Origin: JAJFUB01 sp964622325
GTDB lineage: Bacteria > Armatimonadota > Zipacnadia > Zipacnadales > UBA11051
Assembly (NCBI GenBank): GCA_964622325.1
Contig: CAZUOJ010000041.1
Span: 1-29,609, forward strand
DNA: 29,609 nt
Direction of reading: 5' to 3'
Below, piece by piece: positions 25,137-29,609 of this stretch (position 1 is the stretch's first letter; every line of letters starts with the position of its first letter). The notes below the pieces were generated by a model. That model was not told the origin of the DNA. It worked only from the letters and a program-made list of their open reading frames with translations, and did not search any database. Made by a program: the position numbers and the translations under genes.

Positions 25137-26273
25137 ATGGCCGAATTGCAGATTGTTTCGCCTCGGGATGGAGATTATTTAAATCGGCATGATGGACGTG
25201 TCATTGGAGAAACATTGTATGTGCCTGTTCGGGGAATCTGTCCCGCCGGAATGAATGTATTTGTCAATGGCGTCCCTGCCCATGTTACAGACAGACAATT
25301 TTCTTGTGAAGCGCCTGTCGGCAAATCCCAGAACAAGATTACAGCCTGCGCCACGCTTCCTGACAATCCAGACAAAATGTTAGCGGAACACACAATCTTT
25401 GTGCTGCCGGATGTATATTCCCGTCCCCGTTATCGCTTTTCTATCGATGACAATATTGAATTTTTACATGATATAGGGACGAATCCGGAGGCATATCCCT
25501 CTTTATTTAATCATTGGTATTTGCGTTTCTGGAAGCATATGCATGACAAATACGGCACAAAAGTGCATTTCAATATCTATTATGAATTATCCGATCATAG
25601 TTGGAACATCAGTCAAATGCCGGACAAATGGCGCGACGAATGGGAAGCAAACAGCGATTGGCTGCATTTATCCTTTCATGCTAGACATAATTTGCCTGCC
25701 CGACTGTATAAAGAGGCAAATTACGAGCAAATGGCGCACGATTATGAGCTTGTTGTAGAACAAATTAGAAGATTTGCGGGCGAATCTGTTTTGTCCCGGG
25801 AAACAACAGTGCATTGGGCCGAAGCGCCGCGTGAAGCGTGTCGCGCGCTCAAAGATCGCGGCATTGAAATTCTGATTGGCCTGTTTTGGATTAAAAATGG
25901 CCAATGCACAACAAAGTATTATCTGGATTTAGAACAGGCAGCCTATTGTCAAACACGAGATGCGTGGCAGGACACACAAGAGGGCCTTATTTTTGTCACA
26001 TGCGATGCTGTTGTCAATAGCCTGGCCCTGGAGGAAGTTATTCCTACATTGGAACAGCAAACGGCAAATCCACATACAGGGGAAATGATTGAATTATTAA
26101 TTCATGAACAGTATTTTCGACAGGATTGGCTCATCGCTGATTTGGAGGGCAGACGATACAATTATTTCCAGCATGATGTCTTCCAAAAAGTTGAAGCCGG
26201 AATACGCTGGCTCGCGGAACATGGCTATGAGCCTTGTTTTTGGTCGGAGGGGCTGCTAGGCTCCCCGTTATAA
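25137..26273 (+). CDS. Polysaccharide deacetylase (NodB)-like protein with Ig-like N-terminal domain
   Basis: A 378-residue protein. Residues 15-90 look like a small Ig-like/glucodextranase-B sandwich (GETLYVPVRG, FVNGVPAHV). The remainder resembles a NodB-type barrel: FSIDDN (Asp104-Asp105) would be motif 1 and HLSFHARHN (His177, His181, His184) motif 2, which bind the catalytic metal in polysaccharide deacetylases. TTVHWAEAPREACRALKDRGI fits a later barrel strand. There is no signal peptide, unusual for a wall-acting enzyme; it may act on a cytoplasmic glycan intermediate. GGAGGAG lies just before ATG 25137. The frame is open to 25071 but has no ribosome site there. The family assignment is moderate; the reaction is unproven. 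Confidence 0.72.
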   Translation: MAELQIVSPRDGDYLNRHDGRVIGETLYVPVRGICPAGMNVFVNGVPAHVTDRQFSCEAPVGKSQNKITACATLPDNPDKMLAEHTIFVLPDVYSRPRYRFSIDDNIEFLHDIGTNPEAYPSLFNHWYLRFWKHMHDKYGTKVHFNIYYELSDHSWNISQMPDKWRDEWEANSDWLHLSFHARHNLPARLYKEANYEQMAHDYELVVEQIRRFAGESVLSRETTVHWAEAPREACRALKDRGIEILIGLFWIKNGQCTTKYYLDLEQAAYCQTRDAWQDTQEGLIFVTCDAVVNSLALEEVIPTLEQQTANPHTGEMIELLIHEQYFRQDWLIADLEGRRYNYFQHDVFQKVEAGIRWLAEHGYEPCFWSEGLLGSPL

Positions 26274-26301
26274 AACATATTTGAAGCCCATCTAAAGCAA
26301 A

Positions 26302-26315
26302 TAAGATATATCTTA
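26302..26315. repeat. 14-base perfect palindrome upstream of the M28-like gene
   Basis: TAAGATATATCTTA is its own reverse complement. It lies in the 107-base AT-rich gap between the deacetylase-like and M28-like genes, about 65 bases before the latter. It may be an operator, or chance in AT-rich DNA. Confidence 0.3.
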
Positions 26316-26380
26316 ATCATTTCAGATAATAACATTTTATTTGCCTGTGATTTTTTTAAAAACATTGGGAGGCGTAGCGC

Positions 26381-28357
26381 ATGTTCAAGCCTATTATGGA
26401 TGCTATAATCGATGAATTTAATACGCGTTTATGCTTACGAGATATAGCTAATCATTGGCGTTGTCGCTGTACAGTGCCCGGGCCGGGAATGCGGCAGGCA
26501 GGCGAAATTCTAGTAAAACGCTATTTAGAAAATGGCGCGGCGATGGCGGAGCTAATTCCCTATCCGGCTGACGATAAGACGGAATTTTTAGAAAGGGCTC
26601 GAAATCAACTGGAATGGCGCCCTCATAGCGCCTCGTTAGAGATTGTCAGCCCTGTGCACGAACTGATATGTCGCTATGAGGAGGAGCCTTTATGTCTTGT
26701 GTGTTATAGCGTGGCCACGCCTCCAGAAGGCGTTGTGGCCGACATTGTTGTCCATAAAGGGCCGCTTTCAGAAGATGATGTGGAAGCTGGCCAATGGGCG
26801 GGCAAAATTGTGTTCACAGATCAATTTCCTGCCTCTGTCGCCGCGGCTGTAGGCAAATCCGGCGCTCTGGGGCTCATATCGGATTGTATAAGCCCGCCGT
26901 GGCTGCAACAATTTCCTCCCGTGAGAGAGCCCGAAGATGCTCCCGATCTGACAATGTGGACAATCTTCAGCGGCACACGCAATCAGCCACAAATTTTTGG
27001 CTTTAATCTGACGCCGCGGCAGGGACGGCGTTTGCGCCAGCTTATCCAAAAAAGCGCCGAGCCTGTGCGGCTGCGCGCTTTTGTACACGCCGAAACTGTA
27101 GAGGGCAGCTCAGATTTCGTCCATGCGACATTGCCCGGCACAGATTTGGCGCAGGAGGAGATATGGGTGCTGGCGCATCTTTCCGAGCCAGGCGCGCGGG
27201 ATAACGCTTCCGGCTGTTGTGTGTCGTTAGAATTAGTTCGGACGCTCAGCCGCCTCATTAAAACAGGAAAATTGCCGCCCCTGCGCCGCACAATTCGCTT
27301 TATGCATGCCGTGGAAGTCAGCGGCTTTCTGCCTTATATTCACGAAAACAAAAAGCAGCTTCCGAATGTGCTGGCGGGCCTGTGTGCGGATTCAATAGCA
27401 GAAGATTTTGGGCGCTGTGGAGGGCAAATTCTGCTGTTTTTATCTCCCGAATATAATGCCTCGTTTATAGATGGATTATGCCAGACATTGCTGCAGGCCG
27501 TCGCCGCAGAGCCGGCGCGTCGCTTTTGCAGCGATAATTATGCCATTTTCCCCTGGAGCACACGTCCTTTTTGGGGCAATGATGCTTTTATTTCCGATGG
27601 CTATTTTGACATCCCGACGCCGCAAATCTCCGCCTGGCCCGACAGGCATTATCACAGCAATCTGGATGTGCCCGCCGAAATTGATGAGAACTCTTTAGGG
27701 CGGATGGGAGCCGTGATAGGGACATATTTGTATCTCCTGGCTACAGCGGGCGCCCAGGAAGCATGCTGGCTGGGCATGCTGGCAAGACAGGATTTTATGC
27801 GTCGGATAATTTTGCGTCAGCAGGAAATCATTGCCCAAGCGGCACGGCTGCCGCTGGAATATGCCGAAGCACAGAAAGCCGCCGCTGAGCTGTGGCATTT
27901 GGGCTTGCAGGGCCAGGATGCCATTACACAAGCCTGTCGCTTTGCGCCTCACGCGGCCAGCGTGCATGAAGAGCTACAAAAATTAGCGCATAGCATGGCC
28001 GATTTTGCTCAGCTACAGGCCCAAGAGGCGTTGCGCCTGCTGGGCGGAAAGGCCCAAGCCATTTTTCAGCCCTGGGCGCCCCCAGATTGCCCTGAAGCGG
28101 GACGAGTGCCCCGCCGCTTGCGCTGGCGCTTGCCTTCGGCCGCTGATGTGCCAGCAGAAATTTCACAAAATCTGGCGGCAATACAAGAAAAAATAGGCCT
28201 GGATCCAGCGCGTGTATGGCCGTGGATGAATGGGCGACGCTCTCTGGGCGAAATCGCCGCACGGCTGCAATATGGCGGGGCTACGACATTAGAAGCTGTA
28301 TATGAATGTGTGGAGGCTTGGCGGCAGGCTGGCTTGATTGAATGGGCGGAAAAATAA
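26381..28357 (+). CDS. PA-domain M28/DUF4910-like metallo-aminopeptidase or amidohydrolase with winged-helix-like tail
   Basis: A 658-residue protein without signal peptide. Residues about 110-200 resemble a PA insert. The zinc site is visible: His266 and Asp274 in AHLSEPGARDNASG, Glu312 in HAVEVSG, Asp337 in LCADS, and His425 in HYHSNLD. A single Glu, rather than the EE pair of classical M28, and the DNASG block recall DUF4910 proteins, which are often found in surface-glycan gene clusters. Residues about 440-570 are helical. About 580-658 (VWPWMNGRRSLGEIAARL, then EAWRQAGLIEW) look like a winged helix. GGGAGG lies 8 bases before ATG 26381. It probably hydrolyses an amide or peptide bond; the substrate is unknown. 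Confidence 0.8.
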   Translation: MFKPIMDAIIDEFNTRLCLRDIANHWRCRCTVPGPGMRQAGEILVKRYLENGAAMAELIPYPADDKTEFLERARNQLEWRPHSASLEIVSPVHELICRYEEEPLCLVCYSVATPPEGVVADIVVHKGPLSEDDVEAGQWAGKIVFTDQFPASVAAAVGKSGALGLISDCISPPWLQQFPPVREPEDAPDLTMWTIFSGTRNQPQIFGFNLTPRQGRRLRQLIQKSAEPVRLRAFVHAETVEGSSDFVHATLPGTDLAQEEIWVLAHLSEPGARDNASGCCVSLELVRTLSRLIKTGKLPPLRRTIRFMHAVEVSGFLPYIHENKKQLPNVLAGLCADSIAEDFGRCGGQILLFLSPEYNASFIDGLCQTLLQAVAAEPARRFCSDNYAIFPWSTRPFWGNDAFISDGYFDIPTPQISAWPDRHYHSNLDVPAEIDENSLGRMGAVIGTYLYLLATAGAQEACWLGMLARQDFMRRIILRQQEIIAQAARLPLEYAEAQKAAAELWHLGLQGQDAITQACRFAPHAASVHEELQKLAHSMADFAQLQAQEALRLLGGKAQAIFQPWAPPDCPEAGRVPRRLRWRLPSAADVPAEISQNLAAIQEKIGLDPARVWPWMNGRRSLGEIAARLQYGGATTLEAVYECVEAWRQAGLIEWAEK

Positions 28358-28379
28358 AACATGGGGAGGAGCACACTTT

Positions 28380-29435
28380 ATGGCGGGCCATTTAGTTTTC
28401 CGGCATGAAATTATAGATGCCGATCCGCCGGGCAGCCATCATGATGTGACTTTGCTTACGGATCTTAACGGCAATGGGCGTCCTGACATCATCATTGGAG
28501 GGAAATATGGCGAAAATACATTGTTTTGGTACGAAAATCCTGGCTGGCGCCGCTATGAGATAGGCGGCGCGCCGGATTTAGAGCCCTGTGGCGTGTTATT
28601 TGATGTGGATGGGGATGGGCGTGTGGATATCATAGTGGGGCAGGATTATCAGGGCACAGAGCTTTATTGGTTTCAGCAGCCTCCTGATCCCCGAACGCCC
28701 TGGCCCCGCTATTTGATTGAAAATCGTTTTCAGAAATATCATGATCAGGCTATCGGCGATATAGACGGCGATGGCGAAGCCGAGATAATCATTCTTTCTC
28801 AGAAAGCTGGCGTTTTGGGCTATTATGATATTCCCCCGAATCCGCAACAGGGGCCCTGGCAGGCGTATTTTCGTTTGATTGCAGAAGTAGATGATTCGCA
28901 AGAAGGGCTGGCCCTAGCTGATTTAGATCATAGCGGCAGGCTGGCGCTTGTAGCGGGCACGAGCATTTATTGGCCTCAGGAGGATGGCAGCTGGCGCAGG
29001 CAGCCGCTGGCCCCGGAAATGCGGCAAACACGCTGCGCCGTGGGCGATTTAAATGGCGATGGCTGGCTGGATATTGTGCTCTGTGAGGGAGAATCCAAGA
29101 CAGGAAGTTTAAAATGGTTCGCCGGCCCCCATTGGGAGGAGCATCTGCTGGCAGAGGGGCTCGATAATCCCCATTCGCTGGAAATTGCCGATTTTGACGG
29201 CGATGGCCAGCCTGACATTATGATAGGGGAGATGGGCCTGGGGGATCATCATCCGCCCCGAATCATTATCTATCGCCATAAGGGCGGTGGCGAATTTGAA
29301 GAGAATATCATTAGCGAGGGCATTGCCACACATGAAGCGAAAGTGGCGGATATGGATGGCGATGGCCGGCTGGATATTGTGGGGAAAGCCTATCAGGAGC
29401 GTCATATTGACATATGGTGGAATGAGAGCTATTAG
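28380..29435 (+). CDS. FG-GAP/VCBS-type seven-repeat beta-propeller, no signal peptide
   Basis: A 351-residue protein made almost wholly of repeats. Seven DxxxxGxxx calcium-type loops start at residues 28, 75, 127, 181, 223, 271 and 324 (for example DVDGDGRVD, DFDGDGQPD), spaced 42-54 residues, as expected for a seven-bladed propeller. The fourth, DLDHSGRLA, has lost its metal ligands. Each loop is preceded by a hydrophobic strand, often with His two to eight residues before. Such propellers bind partners or glycans and are normally exported, but no signal peptide or membrane helix is present. GGGGAGGAG precedes ATG 28380, which lies 22 bases after the M28-like stop, so the two are cotranscribed. 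An earlier in-frame start at 28338 overlaps that gene and lacks a ribosome site. Confidence 0.87.
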   Translation: MAGHLVFRHEIIDADPPGSHHDVTLLTDLNGNGRPDIIIGGKYGENTLFWYENPGWRRYEIGGAPDLEPCGVLFDVDGDGRVDIIVGQDYQGTELYWFQQPPDPRTPWPRYLIENRFQKYHDQAIGDIDGDGEAEIIILSQKAGVLGYYDIPPNPQQGPWQAYFRLIAEVDDSQEGLALADLDHSGRLALVAGTSIYWPQEDGSWRRQPLAPEMRQTRCAVGDLNGDGWLDIVLCEGESKTGSLKWFAGPHWEEHLLAEGLDNPHSLEIADFDGDGQPDIMIGEMGLGDHHPPRIIIYRHKGGGEFEENIISEGIATHEAKVADMDGDGRLDIVGKAYQERHIDIWWNESY

Positions 29436-29439
29436 CACA

Positions 29440-29468
29440 TTTACAGGGCTGGGCCGCCATCATATAAT
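29440..29468 (+). promoter_or_regulatory. Near-consensus sigma70 promoter before the aminotransferase gene
   Basis: TTTACA (29440-29445), a 17-base spacer and TATAAT (29463-29468) match the consensus in eleven of twelve positions. The start of transcription would fall near 29475, leaving about 55 bases of leader. GGGCTG/CAGCCC (29446-29451 with 29486-29491) and CCGCC/GGCGG (29454-29458 with 29476-29480) form nested inverted repeats around the -10, which could be an operator or a leader hairpin. Confidence 0.65.
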
Positions 29469-29530
29469 ACAGGACGGCGGAAAAGCAGCCCATAGAATAC
29501 AGCAAGAAAAAACATCAGGAGGCAATGCAG

Positions 29531-29609
29531 ATGGCTAAACTCGCAATTAACGGCGGAGAGCCCGTGCGGCAAAATAAGCCTTATCCCAGCATAAGCAGCG
29601 CCGCAGGAC
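29531..29609 (+). CDS. DegT/DnrJ/EryC1/StrS-type aminotransferase (5' fragment)
   Basis: Only 26 codons are in the window. The start MAKLAINGGEPVR matches the usual N-terminus of PLP-dependent sugar aminotransferases of the DegT/StrS family (LAxNGGxPVR). AGGAGG lies 8 bases before ATG 29531. If the rest agrees, it would aminate a keto-sugar nucleotide or a related cyclitol, fitting the deacetylase-like and M28-like genes upstream. The call rests on a short stretch. Confidence 0.7.
   Translation, partial: MAKLAINGGEPVRQNKPYPSISSAAG

Noticed and set aside
1..29609. CRISPR array, integrase, transposase, toxin-antitoxin or phage-defence genes
   Set aside because: No regularly spaced repeats, terminal inverted repeats or recognisable proteins of these classes were seen on either strand.

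Overview
This window comes from a bacterial chromosome of mixed GC content. Almost every start codon is preceded by a strong GGAGG-type ribosome binding site, which let me choose many starts. The gene content fits a free-living or host-associated member of the PVC/planctomycete-like lineages or nearby candidate phyla (Lentisphaerota, Planctomycetota, Hydrogenedentota or Sumerlaeota type). The pointers are a DUF4838 glycoside-hydrolase-like protein with LamG and CBM9-like modules, a heparinase II/III-like lyase, a prepilin-like protein with the H-X9-DG signature, a URO-D-like methyltransferase-type protein, an FG-GAP propeller and a DegT-type aminotransferase. This placement is inference; there is no rRNA or phylogenetic marker to fix it. 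I found no tRNA, rRNA, CRISPR array, insertion sequence, phage gene or plasmid function.

Layout. Positions 1-6972 are all on the minus strand: a truncated secreted heparinase-like lyase, a GNAT acetyltransferase, a PPi-type phosphofructokinase with a clear promoter and terminator, and the large secreted DUF4838 protein. Together they suggest extracellular glycan breakdown feeding glycolysis. Positions 7115-11878 carry a sugar-nucleotide epimerase (+), a ferredoxin-nitroreductase fusion (-), a GT-C membrane glycosyltransferase-like protein (-), a sugar-1-phosphate nucleotidyltransferase with a left-handed beta-helix tail (+) and a small membrane ORF (-).

Positions 12106-18361 are a long plus-strand run: a polytopic membrane protein, an RNase HI-like protein, a 422-base spacer with doubtful small ORFs, a URO-D family protein, a lipoprotein, a DUF1232 protein, a second GNAT and a TPR-TM-proline-rich protein of unknown function. 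A bidirectional terminator at about 18520 separates this run from a prepilin-like gene (-). Next comes an FHA-GAF-histidine kinase (+) with no response regulator beside it.

Positions 21272-24907 are four minus-strand genes in what looks like one operon: MBL-fold hydrolase, rfbB, Mth938-domain protein, purM. Positions 25137-29609 are a plus-strand module: a NodB-like deacetylase with an Ig-like front domain, a PA/M28 (DUF4910-like) amidohydrolase with a winged-helix-like tail, a seven-repeat calcium-loop propeller lacking a signal peptide, and, behind its own near-consensus promoter, the start of a DegT/StrS aminotransferase.

The recurring theme is carbohydrate: degradation of complex polysaccharide outside the cell, and nucleotide-sugar and glycan synthesis inside. 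The module at 25137-29609 is the best candidate for something undescribed. It joins three unusual cytoplasmic-looking proteins and an aminosugar-type aminotransferase, and it runs off the window. I cannot show that it forms a known or a new system from sequence alone.
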